A DNA stretch of 64,000 nucleotides, from assembly GCF_001922575.1 (NCBI RefSeq), contig NZ_MRCI01000001.1:930001-994000 (forward strand). Direction: 5' to 3'. The position numbers and the translations under genes are program-made. A model generated the notes under the pieces. It saw only the letters and a program-made list of their open reading frames with translations, had not been told where the DNA came from and ran no database searches. Position 1 is the stretch's first letter, and each line of letters starts with the position of its first letter. Shown in pieces: positions 23,066 through 32,407 of the stretch. The stretch is from Neptunomonas phycophila (GTDB taxonomy: Bacteria > Pseudomonadota > Gammaproteobacteria > Pseudomonadales > Balneatricaceae).

Positions 23066-25060
23066 ATGAATAACGCAAGTCAGCGTCGTCATATCGATAC
23101 GGTACTTAGTTATGGTGGGTATCAGGCGGCGAACAAAAGCTATTCTCCAACGCATGAGTTGATTGGTCGCTCGTGGCAGCGATGCTTAAGTGAGTACGGG
23201 TTAGATCCCAGCAGGCCGCGTCCTGCACGCATAGTCACGCATCAAACATTGCGTGAGCACCAAGACTCCGTGGATGAGTTTTTAAATGTTGCACGTGCAG
23301 GCGTTGAGCAGCTGTATTCGCAAATAGCCAGTCTAGGCTATGTGCTGTTACTGAGTGACCACCGTGGGATTATGGTGCAGTTTTTGGGTGACAAGCATGA
23401 CGACCGGTTGCATAAAGCTGGTTTGTATCTAGGCGCTGATTGGAGCGAGCAATACGCAGGGACATCGGCTGTTGGCACCTGTATAAAAGAAGGGCAAGCA
23501 TTAACGTGTCACCGAGTCGATCACTTCGATAGCTCGCACATTAGCCTTACCTGCACGGCCGCACCGATAAAAGATCCATCGGGACAATTGCTCGCTGTGC
23601 TGGATATTTCATCATTGCACTCCTCACGCACCCCCGAAAGCCAAAATTTTGCATTACACCTAATTCAGTTGCACGCTCGCCTAATTGAAGATGCGTATTT
23701 CTTGCGGCGTTATCGCCATAGCTTGGTTTTTAAATGTGATCAGTCACGTGAGCTTGTCCAAGTTAATGGGCAGCTGCTGTTTGCGCTCGACGAGCAAGGG
23801 GTTATTCTCGCAGCCAACACGGCGGGACGTGCTTTGTTAACCCAATATCAGCCCATTTCAAAAGAAGCGATTACATTACCGGATTTATTGGAATGCCAGT
23901 GGCGAGACATATTGTCTATCACGTACGAAAGCAAAGACGGAGTGCGGGCGTTTCGTGTAGCCGGCACTCAACAAATGCTATACGGCGTTTTGATAGAACC
24001 AAGGAAAAAATCATCCAGCCAATTAGATGTGTCGCAAGTCATTAGCTCTCAAGAGGAGTCTGTATCAGCGCTAGATAGGCTGTGCGCCGATGACCCCGCG
24101 ATGCGCCAGACGATTAGTTTGGCTAAACGATTAAGACATCGCGATGTTAGTTTGCTCATTTTGGGTGAAACAGGTACGGGTAAAGAAGTACTGGCAAAAG
24201 CCATACATGGCACAAGCCATCGAGCCGATAGTCCCTTTATGGCTGTCAATTGTGCTGCCATTCCCGAATCGTTAATCGAAAGTGAGCTTTTTGGGTATGC
24301 CCCAGGAACCTTTACAGGTGGACGGGCAAAAGGTGCAAAAGGTCTCATCCAAGAAGCCAATGGCGGCACACTCTTTTTGGATGAAATAGGCGATATGCCG
24401 CTGCACCTGCAAAGCCGTTTGTTGCGGGTGTTGGCGGAAGGGCAGGTATTACCGCTGGGGGCGTCGCAGCCGGTTGATATTGATATTCGCGTATTGGCGG
24501 CTACGCACTGTAATCTCACTCAGCTCATTGCTGATGGGCAATTCAGAGAAGATTTGTACTACCGCTTGAATGGCGCAACATTAAAATTACCTACTTTAAA
24601 AGCACGCGCTGATAAGCAGTACCTTATTAAGTTGCTGTTAGAGCGCATCAACCCTGCTGTTAGGCTGCGCGCTGATGCCATGAGTGCGCTGCTGGCTTAT
24701 TCATGGCCAGGTAATATCAGACAGTTAGTTAATACGCTTACTTTTGCTGAAGCCGTATGTGAAACAGGGGAGATAACTGTTCATCATCTACCGGATGAAT
24801 GCACTCAGCATCGATCACGCTCTGCTATTATACCGTTATCTTCAGTTGGGCAAGTGATTCATACTAATCCGGAGCAGTCTGCTGTTATCAATAGTCATTG
24901 TCAGCTTGAGAGCGCCGCCGTGCAGCAGAACGATTTATTGGCTTTGCTGCGTCACCACCGCTGGAATATTTCAGCAGTGGCGAAACAGTTAGGCGTTTCA
25001 CGACCGACGGTTTACAGACGCATGAAAAAGCTGGAGATTTGTTTACCAAAAGATGTGTAA
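23066..25060 (+). CDS. Sigma-54-dependent activator, AcoR family
   Basis: This 664-residue regulator has an N-terminal GAF sensor (about 60-205), a PAS-like region (about 225-310), an AAA+ domain (about 340-560) with Walker A GETGTGKE and Walker B GGTLFLDEIGD, and a C-terminal Fis-type HTH (NISAVAKQLGVSRPTVYRRMKKL). The sigma-54 contact loop reads GTFTGG (residues 414-419) instead of GAFTGA, which is unusual. It is divergent from the monooxygenase, its probable target. ATG 23066 follows AAGGA. Confidence 0.92.
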   Translation: MNNASQRRHIDTVLSYGGYQAANKSYSPTHELIGRSWQRCLSEYGLDPSRPRPARIVTHQTLREHQDSVDEFLNVARAGVEQLYSQIASLGYVLLLSDHRGIMVQFLGDKHDDRLHKAGLYLGADWSEQYAGTSAVGTCIKEGQALTCHRVDHFDSSHISLTCTAAPIKDPSGQLLAVLDISSLHSSRTPESQNFALHLIQLHARLIEDAYFLRRYRHSLVFKCDQSRELVQVNGQLLFALDEQGVILAANTAGRALLTQYQPISKEAITLPDLLECQWRDILSITYESKDGVRAFRVAGTQQMLYGVLIEPRKKSSSQLDVSQVISSQEESVSALDRLCADDPAMRQTISLAKRLRHRDVSLLILGETGTGKEVLAKAIHGTSHRADSPFMAVNCAAIPESLIESELFGYAPGTFTGGRAKGAKGLIQEANGGTLFLDEIGDMPLHLQSRLLRVLAEGQVLPLGASQPVDIDIRVLAATHCNLTQLIADGQFREDLYYRLNGATLKLPTLKARADKQYLIKLLLERINPAVRLRADAMSALLAYSWPGNIRQLVNTLTFAEAVCETGEITVHHLPDECTQHRSRSAIIPLSSVGQVIHTNPEQSAVINSHCQLESAAVQQNDLLALLRHHRWNISAVAKQLGVSRPTVYRRMKKLEICLPKDV

Positions 25061-25108
25061 TTTTTGCTCATCAACTTTGTTACAAAACGGCTTGTGGGTT
25101 AGGTGTAC

Positions 25109-25969
25109 TTATTCAGCAATTTCCAGCGCTTCTCGTAGCGCCTTTTCCATTACCTCAATATTTGGCTTAATGCCGGTCCAATATTCAAATGCAATAGCCC
25201 CTTGTTGAACGAGCATCCCAATGCCGGGAACAGTTTTGCAGCCGTTAGCGTTGGCAGATTGGATGAGCTGGGTTTGGGGAGGGTTAAAGATGCCATCGGC
25301 AACGACCATATTAGATGTGATGCTGGTGGTATCGATATCAAGGGTAGCGTCAACGTCGGGGTATAAGCCAATAGAGGTTGCATTGATCACCAAGTGAGTA
25401 GTGCTTGGTATTGAGTAAGTATTTTCCCAAGCAACAGGGCTTGCCGCAGCTGATGTGTGTTGTTCGATTAAGTCGCACAGGCCTTGCGCTTTTTCGATGC
25501 TACGGTTAACGATAGTGAGTTGCTTGGCGCCTGCCAATGCAAGTTCTACCGCCACAGCACGGGCTGCACCGCCGGCACCAAATAGCACTATGTGTTTATC
25601 AGCGGGGTCGATGGTGTCTTTAATAGACTCAACAAAACCACGGCCGTCTGTGTTTTCGCCAATGAGCTTTCCATTATTGTTAATCACTGTATTTACAGCG
25701 CCAATGATCTTAGCGGACTGCCCTAAACCATCAAGGTGCTCAATGATATTTATCTTATGCGGTATCGAGCAGTTAAATCCGCGCCACTGCATAGCTTTAG
25801 CGCCTGCAGCGGCTTCTTTTAGTGAGGCGGGTGCTACTTCACAATTGATGTATCGCCAGTTAAGTTGGTGATGTTTGAAGGCAGCCTCCATTACAACACC
25901 GGTTGGGTTTTCCATGGCGGGTTGGGCAAAAGATCCGGTTAAGGTACTAAGAAAGTTCTGGCTCATCAT
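25109..25969 (-). CDS. Shikimate/quinate dehydrogenase family protein (AroE-like)
   Basis: This 286-residue protein has the AroE layout: catalytic lysine in NCSIPHKINIIEHLD (about 67-81), ENTDGRGF near 104, and Rossmann motif FGAGGAARAVAVEL (about 128-141) followed by NRS. The substrate-binding opening is GSFAQPAMENPTG rather than the GNPIxHSxSP of biosynthetic AroE, suggesting a paralogue with a catabolic or altered role. It is convergent with the AcoR gene. It may be a quinate/shikimate or related dehydrogenase; I do not assign aroE with certainty. Confidence 0.82.
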   Translation of the reverse strand: MMSQNFLSTLTGSFAQPAMENPTGVVMEAAFKHHQLNWRYINCEVAPASLKEAAAGAKAMQWRGFNCSIPHKINIIEHLDGLGQSAKIIGAVNTVINNNGKLIGENTDGRGFVESIKDTIDPADKHIVLFGAGGAARAVAVELALAGAKQLTIVNRSIEKAQGLCDLIEQHTSAAASPVAWENTYSIPSTTHLVINATSIGLYPDVDATLDIDTTSITSNMVVADGIFNPPQTQLIQSANANGCKTVPGIGMLVQQGAIAFEYWTGIKPNIEVMEKALREALEIAE

Positions 25970-26115
25970 TATGCCTCGCGTCCGTTTTAACTGTTTGCTA
26001 CTTAATTCCTTAGCTTGATGCTAGCACGGTAGAATTCACTAATTATTTCAATTATGAACATAGAGTAGATAGCAATAAAAAACGGAATTGGCTCAAAATT
26101 AAGGGGTAAAAGTCG

Positions 26116-27081
26116 CTAAAGCCCTTGATTCTGGCGCAAAAAGGTATGCTCAAACTGTCGAATATTTTGCTGGATATACTCGATAAAAGCGCGCATTGCT
26201 GGGGTTGGGTGTTTAGCTTGCGGGTAGACTACGCACCATGAGCGTTTAAGTGGGAAGTCGGGTAAGTCGATGATGTGCATTAGCCCTAATTTAAGCTCGG
26301 GCAATATGCTTACTTTAGGTAAAACAGCGACGCCTAAACCCGCTATAACGGCATGTTTGAGTGCATCGTTAGAGCCTAACTCCATGTAGTTAGTAATGTG
26401 AAGATGGTGATTTCGGCAGTGTGTTTCTAATGCCAAGCGGCTGCCTGAACCGCTTTCGCGTATTAATAATTGGCTATCTAAAAACTCCTGTGTTGAAAAA
26501 GCGGGGGTCGATAAGAAAGGGTGGTCTGTAGGAACGACGGGTACCAACTCATTATCTAAAAAGGGAAGGGATGTATACGGGCGCTCGCTGGGTACCATCC
26601 CCATGATGACGAGGTCGTCACTGTTGTCTTCTAATCGCTGGATAGCGGCGGCGCGATTTACAACGCGCACGGATACTTTGACTTGTGGGTAAAGGTTTAA
26701 AAAAGCGCGCAGTAAATAGGGTACAACATATTGCGCAGTATTGACGGCTACTAATCTTAGCTCACCTGCGACTACGCCTTCTAATTCGGCCAAGTCACTT
26801 TGTAGTTTGCCTATCTCAGTAAAAATTAGACTAGTACTTTTGGCTAAGGCTTCGCCTGCAGCGGTGCAAAATAAACGGCGTCCAATGTATTCAAAAACGG
26901 GCATGCCAATGGCCTCTTCGAGTTGGCGTATTTGGCTGCTTACAGCGGGTTGCGTGAGGCCTAATTCATTGCCGGCTTTACTGTAACTTTTCAGTAAATA
27001 CACCGCATGGAAGATATGTAGCTGGCGAAAGGTTAATCGGCTGGCTAGCTTGGGGATTGTGATAGGCGATGTTAAAGGCAT
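26116..27081 (-). CDS. LysR-family regulator, PycR-like
   Basis: This 321-residue protein has an N-terminal LysR HTH at about 15-75 (LTFRQLHIFHAVYLLKSYSKAGNELGLTQPAVSSQIRQLEEAIGMPVFEYIGRR) and a substrate-binding-like effector domain. It is divergent from the two pyruvate carboxylase genes, the arrangement of PycR with pycAB in pseudomonads. A perfect 9-bp dyad lies 27 bp upstream of its start, consistent with autoregulation and control of pycA. Confidence 0.87.
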   Translation of the reverse strand: MPLTSPITIPKLASRLTFRQLHIFHAVYLLKSYSKAGNELGLTQPAVSSQIRQLEEAIGMPVFEYIGRRLFCTAAGEALAKSTSLIFTEIGKLQSDLAELEGVVAGELRLVAVNTAQYVVPYLLRAFLNLYPQVKVSVRVVNRAAAIQRLEDNSDDLVIMGMVPSERPYTSLPFLDNELVPVVPTDHPFLSTPAFSTQEFLDSQLLIRESGSGSRLALETHCRNHHLHITNYMELGSNDALKHAVIAGLGVAVLPKVSILPELKLGLMHIIDLPDFPLKRSWCVVYPQAKHPTPAMRAFIEYIQQNIRQFEHTFLRQNQGL

Positions 27082-27107
27082 GGGATTAATTCTTATGGTT
27101 AAAATTC

Positions 27108-27133
27108 TATCTATAACTAATACCTTATAGATA
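27108..27133. promoter_or_regulatory. Candidate PycR/LysR operator
   Basis: TATCTATAA (27108-27116) and TTATAGATA (27125-27133) are perfect 9-bp inverted arms separated by 8 bp, in the gap between the divergent LysR gene and pycA. The geometry fits a LysR recognition site. Confidence 0.6.
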
Positions 27134-27209
27134 AGCTAAGAAAAATCAATTTTAGCTTTGGTATGGTTGTGAATTAGTGTGGTGGCTGAACCTTCATAGA
27201 GGAACGGTC

Positions 27210-28625
27210 ATGTTAAAAAAAGTACTCATTGCCAATCGAGGAGAGATTGCAGTCCGTATTATTCGGGCATGCGCAGAAATGCGTATCCGGTCTGTTGCTA
27301 TTTATACCGAGCCGGATCGTTATGCATTGCATGTTAAACGAGCGGATGAGTCTTATTCGTTAGGTGAAGATCCATTAGCGGGTTATCTCGATCCGTTGCG
27401 TATTGTTAATCTAGCCATCGAAACAGGGTGTGATGCGATCCATCCGGGTTACGGCTTCCTTTCTGAAAACCAAGAGTTTGCAAGGCTGTGTGAAGAAAAA
27501 GGAATCACCTTTGTCGGGCCCGCGTCGTCAGTTATTCACCGTATGGGAGACAAAACCCAAGCCAGAGATAGTATGCGTGCTGCAGGAGTGCCTATTACGC
27601 CGGGCTCTGAAGGGAATTTGGCAAATATTGACGAGGCGTTATCGCTGGCGAATGAAATAGGTTATCCCGTTATGGTGAAAGCCACATCGGGCGGCGGTGG
27701 TCGTGGTATTCGTCGGTGTGACACGCCCGAGGAGCTTAAAACCCAATACCCGCGTGTTATCTCTGAAGCCACTAAAGCGTTTGGCTCAGCCGAAGTCTTC
27801 ATGGAGAAGTGCATCGTTAACCCGCGCCACATCGAAGTACAAATATTGGCAGATAGCCAGGGTAATGTGGTGCATTTATTCGAGCGGGATTGTTCTATAC
27901 AGCGCCGTAACCAAAAATTGATCGAAATTGCTCCCAGCCCGCAAATAACGCCGGAGCAACGCCAGTACATTGGTAATCTCGCGGTAAAGGCGGCACAAGC
28001 CGTTGGTTATGAGAATGCTGGAACCGTGGAGTTTTTGCTGACCGGTAACGAAGTCTACTTCATGGAAATGAATACCCGTGTGCAAGTTGAACATACGATT
28101 ACCGAGCAAATAACCGGTGTTGATATTGTGCGTGAACAGTTGCGTATAGCTGCAGGTTTGCCGTTGAGTTATCGACAAGATGATATTCAGTTGCGCGGGT
28201 TTGCGTTGCAGTTTCGTATCAACGCCGAAGATCCTAAAAATGACTTCTTACCTAGCTTTGGCCGCATTAGCCATTATTACGCACCAGGAGGCCCGGGGGT
28301 TCGTGTCGATACCGCTATTTACACGGGATACGAGATTCCACCGTATTACGATTCCATGTGCTTGAAGCTGGTGGTTTGGGCACTGACGTGGGAAGAGGTG
28401 ATCGCTCGGGGACAACGCGCATTAGATGATATGCGTTTGCATGGTATTAAAACGACCGCTTCGTATTATCAGCAAATCTTGAATCACCCTGACTTTATCG
28501 GGGCGGAATTTGATACCAGCTTTGTTCCGACACACCCTGAATTATTAAATTATTCTGAAAAAAGACACCCAAGCGAAGTTGCTTTGGCAATAGCGGCGGC
28601 TATTGCAGCACATGCGGGCTGGTAA
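27210..28625 (+). CDS. pycA: Pyruvate carboxylase subunit A (biotin carboxylase)
   Basis: The 471-residue protein begins MLKKVLIANRGEIAVRIIRACAEM and has the carbamoyl-phosphate-synthase-like ATP-grasp domain: glycine-rich loop KATSGGGGRGIR, HIEVQILAD, RDCSIQRRNQKLIE, EMNTRVQVEH. It carboxylates the biotin carried by the partner subunit. I chose ATG 27210, preceded by GAGG; an in-frame GTG at 27177 is less likely. pycB follows on the same strand after 19 bp. Accetyl-CoA carboxylase AccC is the closest alternative, but the pycB neighbour settles it. Confidence 0.9.
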   Translation: MLKKVLIANRGEIAVRIIRACAEMRIRSVAIYTEPDRYALHVKRADESYSLGEDPLAGYLDPLRIVNLAIETGCDAIHPGYGFLSENQEFARLCEEKGITFVGPASSVIHRMGDKTQARDSMRAAGVPITPGSEGNLANIDEALSLANEIGYPVMVKATSGGGGRGIRRCDTPEELKTQYPRVISEATKAFGSAEVFMEKCIVNPRHIEVQILADSQGNVVHLFERDCSIQRRNQKLIEIAPSPQITPEQRQYIGNLAVKAAQAVGYENAGTVEFLLTGNEVYFMEMNTRVQVEHTITEQITGVDIVREQLRIAAGLPLSYRQDDIQLRGFALQFRINAEDPKNDFLPSFGRISHYYAPGGPGVRVDTAIYTGYEIPPYYDSMCLKLVVWALTWEEVIARGQRALDDMRLHGIKTTASYYQQILNHPDFIGAEFDTSFVPTHPELLNYSEKRHPSEVALAIAAAIAAHAGW

Positions 28626-28644
28626 AACACAGAAGGAATCTACT

Positions 28645-30471
28645 ATGGAACACGTTACTTACGAGCAGCAGCCAAAACGTATTGAAGTTACTGATGTTGT
28701 TTTACGCGATGCGCATCAATCATTAATTGCTACGCGCATGCGCACAGAAGACATGTTGCCTATCTGCGAAAAGTTAGATCAAGTTGGTTATTGGTCATTG
28801 GAAGTGTGGGGCGGTGCAACATTTGATGCCTGTGTTCGGTTTCTAAAAGAGGACCCTTGGGAGCGTCTACGCCAGTTGCGTAAAGCGTTGCCTAATACAC
28901 GCCTACAAATGTTACTGCGAGGACAAAACCTATTAGGTTACCGCCACTATGCTGATGACGTGGTCGATGCGTTTGTGCAAAAAGCAGCTGACAATGGGAT
29001 TGATGTTTTTCGTGTGTTTGATGCACTCAACGATCTGCGAAATATTGAGCAAGCCATGAAGGCGGTAAAAAAAGCTGGAAAGCATGCGCAAGGTGTTATC
29101 TGTTACACAACCAGCCCTGTGCATACCCCCGTATTATTTGTTGAGCAAGCCAAGGCGATGCAGGCGATGGGTGCGGATTCGATCGCAATCAAAGATATGG
29201 CGGGTTTGCTAACACCATTTGCCACCTATGATTTAGTGAAAGCGATTAAAGCAGCAGTGGATTTACCGTTAGTGATCCATAGCCATTCTACGTCTGGTTT
29301 GGCGCCCTTGTGTCAAATGAAGGCGATTGAAGCCGGAGCAGATCGCATTGATACGGCTATTTCATCGTTTGCATCGGGGACTAGTCATCCTGCAACAGAA
29401 TCACAAGTTGCCGCACTCAAGGATAGCCCTTTTGATACGGGATTAGATTTGGGGTTGTTATCCGAGATCGCCGATTACTTTCGTGAAGTGCGTAAAAAGT
29501 ACCACCAGTTTGAGAGTGAGTTTACGCGCGAAGATGTATCGGTACAGATCAACCAAGTACCGGGTGGCATGATGTCGAATTTAGCGAACCAACTCAAAGA
29601 GCAAAATGCACTGGATCGTATTCGCGATGTCTTTGATGAAATTCCTCGTGTGCGTGAGGACCTTGGCTTCCCACCGTTAGTGACACCTACCTCTCAAATT
29701 GTTGGTACGCAAGCGGTATACAACGTATTGGCAGGTCAGCGTTACAAAACAATTACCAACGAAGTTAAACGCTACTTGCAAGGCGGCTACGGCCAAGCTC
29801 CTGCTGCTGTGAATACGCAAGTGCTTAAAAAAGCAATCGGGAATGAGCCTGTTAATGAAGGTCGGCCAGCTGATTTATTATCACCTGAACTTAACAAGCT
29901 ACGTGAAGAGATTGGTTCGCTAGCGTTAAGTGAAGAAGATGTGCTGACCTTTGCCATGTTTCCTGATCTTGGGCGTGAGTTTTTACAGCAGCGCGCGGAG
30001 GGATCCTTGACACCAGAAGCTCTGTTACCGGCTGATCAAAAAACGAAATCTCGCATGTCTGAGGCTACGGCAACTGAGTTTCGTATTGATGTACACGGCG
30101 AGTCCTACGAGGTAGCGATAACGGGTGTAGGTGATTCTGGGGCCGGTAAACGCAAAATTTACCTCTCATTGGATGGTATGCCGGAAGAAGTGACATTTGA
30201 ATCGCTCAATGAGTATGTTGCTGAAGCATCTAGTGGCCGTAAACGCGCTACCCAACCTGGGCACGTAACAGCGACAATGCCAGGTAATATCGTCGATGTG
30301 CTGGTGGAAGAAGGGCAAGTCGTTAAAGCCGGTCAAGCGGTTTTAATTACTGAGGCGATGAAAATGGAAACCGAGATTCATGCTAATTTAGCCGGTACGG
30401 TAGCTGCTGTCTATGTGGTGAAAGGGGATCGAGTCACTCCAGGGGAAGTTTTAGTCGAAATTGTTAACTAA
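28645..30471 (+). CDS. pycB: Pyruvate carboxylase subunit B (carboxyltransferase plus biotin carrier; OadA-like)
   Basis: This 608-residue protein has an HMGL-like carboxyltransferase domain (VTDVVLRDAHQSLIATRMRTEDM near residue 14; the metal-binding HSHSTSG near 212), a conserved central region, and a C-terminal biotinyl domain with the biotin lysine in EAMKMET (about 573). Together with the A subunit it makes oxaloacetate from pyruvate. The oxaloacetate decarboxylase alpha subunit has the same fold, but no beta or gamma subunit genes are present. ATG 28645 has AGAAGGA ahead of it. Confidence 0.9.
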   Translation: MEHVTYEQQPKRIEVTDVVLRDAHQSLIATRMRTEDMLPICEKLDQVGYWSLEVWGGATFDACVRFLKEDPWERLRQLRKALPNTRLQMLLRGQNLLGYRHYADDVVDAFVQKAADNGIDVFRVFDALNDLRNIEQAMKAVKKAGKHAQGVICYTTSPVHTPVLFVEQAKAMQAMGADSIAIKDMAGLLTPFATYDLVKAIKAAVDLPLVIHSHSTSGLAPLCQMKAIEAGADRIDTAISSFASGTSHPATESQVAALKDSPFDTGLDLGLLSEIADYFREVRKKYHQFESEFTREDVSVQINQVPGGMMSNLANQLKEQNALDRIRDVFDEIPRVREDLGFPPLVTPTSQIVGTQAVYNVLAGQRYKTITNEVKRYLQGGYGQAPAAVNTQVLKKAIGNEPVNEGRPADLLSPELNKLREEIGSLALSEEDVLTFAMFPDLGREFLQQRAEGSLTPEALLPADQKTKSRMSEATATEFRIDVHGESYEVAITGVGDSGAGKRKIYLSLDGMPEEVTFESLNEYVAEASSGRKRATQPGHVTATMPGNIVDVLVEEGQVVKAGQAVLITEAMKMETEIHANLAGTVAAVYVVKGDRVTPGEVLVEIVN

Positions 30472-30648
30472 CGGTAGTTTTAATAGTGTAAATCAGCTTG
30501 CGTATGTGCTGATTATACTTGACCAAGGCCGTTTTTATAAGGAATTGTAATAAGCTGCTTTGGAACACGATAGCCTATTGGTATCATACTAAAGATTAAT
30601 CAGTCTGATAATCTATCAGCTAACCTACAAATTGATGAGAGTGAGTAA

Positions 30649-31323
30649 ATGGATCAAATTATTCGTGGCGTTTTGCATTTCCATGAACACATTTACCCAG
30701 AGCGAAAGGACCTGTTTGGAACTTTGGCCGATGGCCAAAGCCCAGACGTGTTGTTTATTACTTGTTCTGATTCGCGTATCGACCCTAACTTGCTAACCGG
30801 CTCGGATCCAGGTGATTTATTTATCTGCCGAAATGCAGGAAATATTATTCCGCCGCACAGTAATGAGACTGGGGGAATGACGGCCTCTATAGAATACGCA
30901 GTGGCTGTTTTAGGTGTGCGTCATATTATCGTCTGCGGCCATACTGATTGCGGTGCTATAAAAGGTGCACTGGATATGGATGCGCTGAAAGGTTTGCCCC
31001 ACGTTAAGGAGTGGTTGGGACATTGTCGTTCGGCAATGGAGATCGTGCGAGAGCGCAATGATATTCCAGGTGATTGCAGTTTGGATCATAAATACCTTAA
31101 TGAAGCGATTGCTGAGAATGTATTGCAGCAAGTGCAACATTTGCGTACGCATCCAGCTGTGGCGGCCAAATTAGCGAACGCTAAAATCGAAATTCATGGA
31201 TGGATTTACGATATTAAAACTGGACGCATCCGTTGTTGCAGCCATCAACAAGACACCTTCTCTGATTTTTCTGATCAATACGCTGACATCATTGATCGTA
31301 TTAATAACGAGCAAGACAGTTAA
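30649..31323 (+). CDS. Beta-class carbonic anhydrase
   Basis: This 224-residue zinc enzyme interconverts CO2 and bicarbonate. The zinc site is visible as Cys39, Asp41 and Arg43 in CSDSRIDP, and His98 and Cys101 in GHTDCGAI. It lies 177 bp after pycB on the same strand. Bicarbonate is the co-substrate of pyruvate carboxylase, so the neighbourhood makes metabolic sense, though the gap suggests its own promoter. A 7-bp stem-loop (30491-30514) lies between them. Confidence 0.94.
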   Translation: MDQIIRGVLHFHEHIYPERKDLFGTLADGQSPDVLFITCSDSRIDPNLLTGSDPGDLFICRNAGNIIPPHSNETGGMTASIEYAVAVLGVRHIIVCGHTDCGAIKGALDMDALKGLPHVKEWLGHCRSAMEIVRERNDIPGDCSLDHKYLNEAIAENVLQQVQHLRTHPAVAAKLANAKIEIHGWIYDIKTGRIRCCSHQQDTFSDFSDQYADIIDRINNEQDS

Positions 31324-31548
31324 CATCAACAGGTAGTGTGTCCTCTAATGCAGCAACTAAACGTATCTTAGTTGCTGCTTTTGTTTTTCTGATCGTTCGT
31401 TTGCATAAACTCACCTACCTACTGAGTGCTAATACGTGCCTCAATCTTAAGCGTGCAATGAGACTAAAACAGGGCATGCGCGTATCTCATAAATGGGTCG
31501 GCTATAGTCAAAGCCGTGTTTTTCAATTGGGGATTTGTTTTGTCTACC

Positions 31549-32316
31549 ATGGCTCGTACATTTTTTCGAAACGGCCCTGATTATCGGGAGGGGCGTTCTG
31601 TCTCTTTTGCAGACATACGAAATTGTTTTGATTTTAAATCTATCAAAATTGGAAAATGGGTAAGCGTTGCAGAGCAAGAGAATGCTGCGGGCTTGTTTTA
31701 TGATGCCTTGGCCGATCTCATGTTGATTCTTGAGGCGCCAGAAACCCTTATTTCACTGCGCGGCACGCTATCTTTAATGTATGGTACGGGTGGTCGGCCG
31801 GGCGTTGCGGCACATTATGATGCTGCAAACCGAAGTTTTGCGCTTGCTAAAAATGCAGGGCCGGGCAGTATTGCACATGAATGGTTTCACGCATTAGATC
31901 ACTACTTAGTCGATAAGGCATTTGCAGATGCCCCCACCTCGATGTTTGCTTCCAACGCATGGCTAAGTGACGCTACGCCGGTTGCACATCCATTAAATGA
32001 TTATCTAATCGCTTGTTTTAAGGCCATTTTGTTAGACGAGCAGGGCGATGGCCCTAGCGATCTTTTTGTAGCCTCGGCGTCTATGGATAAACAACTTGGG
32101 CAATTATATTACAGCCAGCCGGAAGAGCTCTGCGCGCGTGCATTTGAAGCCTATGTTCAAGACGCTAATGTTACCAATCATTTTCTTGTTAAAGGGACTA
32201 AACAGTCACCTGAAGCAAAAGCCGGTTTATACCCAGCTGCCGAGCAGCGTATTCGTATCAATCAGGCTTTCTATCAGTACTTTTCCGTTTTAGGCACACT
32301 ATTGATGCGCCATTAA
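31549..32316 (+). CDS. Small HExxH metallopeptidase-like protein (CLCA_X/LPD-like family)
   Basis: The 255-residue protein carries a clear zinc-peptidase-like motif SIAHEWFHALDHYLVD (His110, Glu111, His114) and a downstream EELCARAFEAYVQD segment that could supply the third ligand. The family is usually called CLCA_X or a polyvalent-protein-associated metallopeptidase; no substrate is known to me. There is no signal peptide, so it should be cytoplasmic. ATG 31549 was chosen; TTG 31540 is in frame and lies 6 bases after GGGGA, so a start three codons earlier is possible. Confidence 0.75.
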   Translation: MARTFFRNGPDYREGRSVSFADIRNCFDFKSIKIGKWVSVAEQENAAGLFYDALADLMLILEAPETLISLRGTLSLMYGTGGRPGVAAHYDAANRSFALAKNAGPGSIAHEWFHALDHYLVDKAFADAPTSMFASNAWLSDATPVAHPLNDYLIACFKAILLDEQGDGPSDLFVASASMDKQLGQLYYSQPEELCARAFEAYVQDANVTNHFLVKGTKQSPEAKAGLYPAAEQRIRINQAFYQYFSVLGTLLMRH

Positions 32317-32407
32317 TCGTAAGTTCGAATAACCAGAGGTAGGATCTTTTATAGTCTGTTAATGTTTATCAATAACTATTTTTATACTATATTTATAAAA
32401 CTTCCTC

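Noticed and set aside
28645-30471. Sodium-pumping oxaloacetate decarboxylase alpha subunit
   Set aside because: The domain layout is the same, but no oadB or oadG is adjacent, and a biotin carboxylase gene and PycR-like regulator are.
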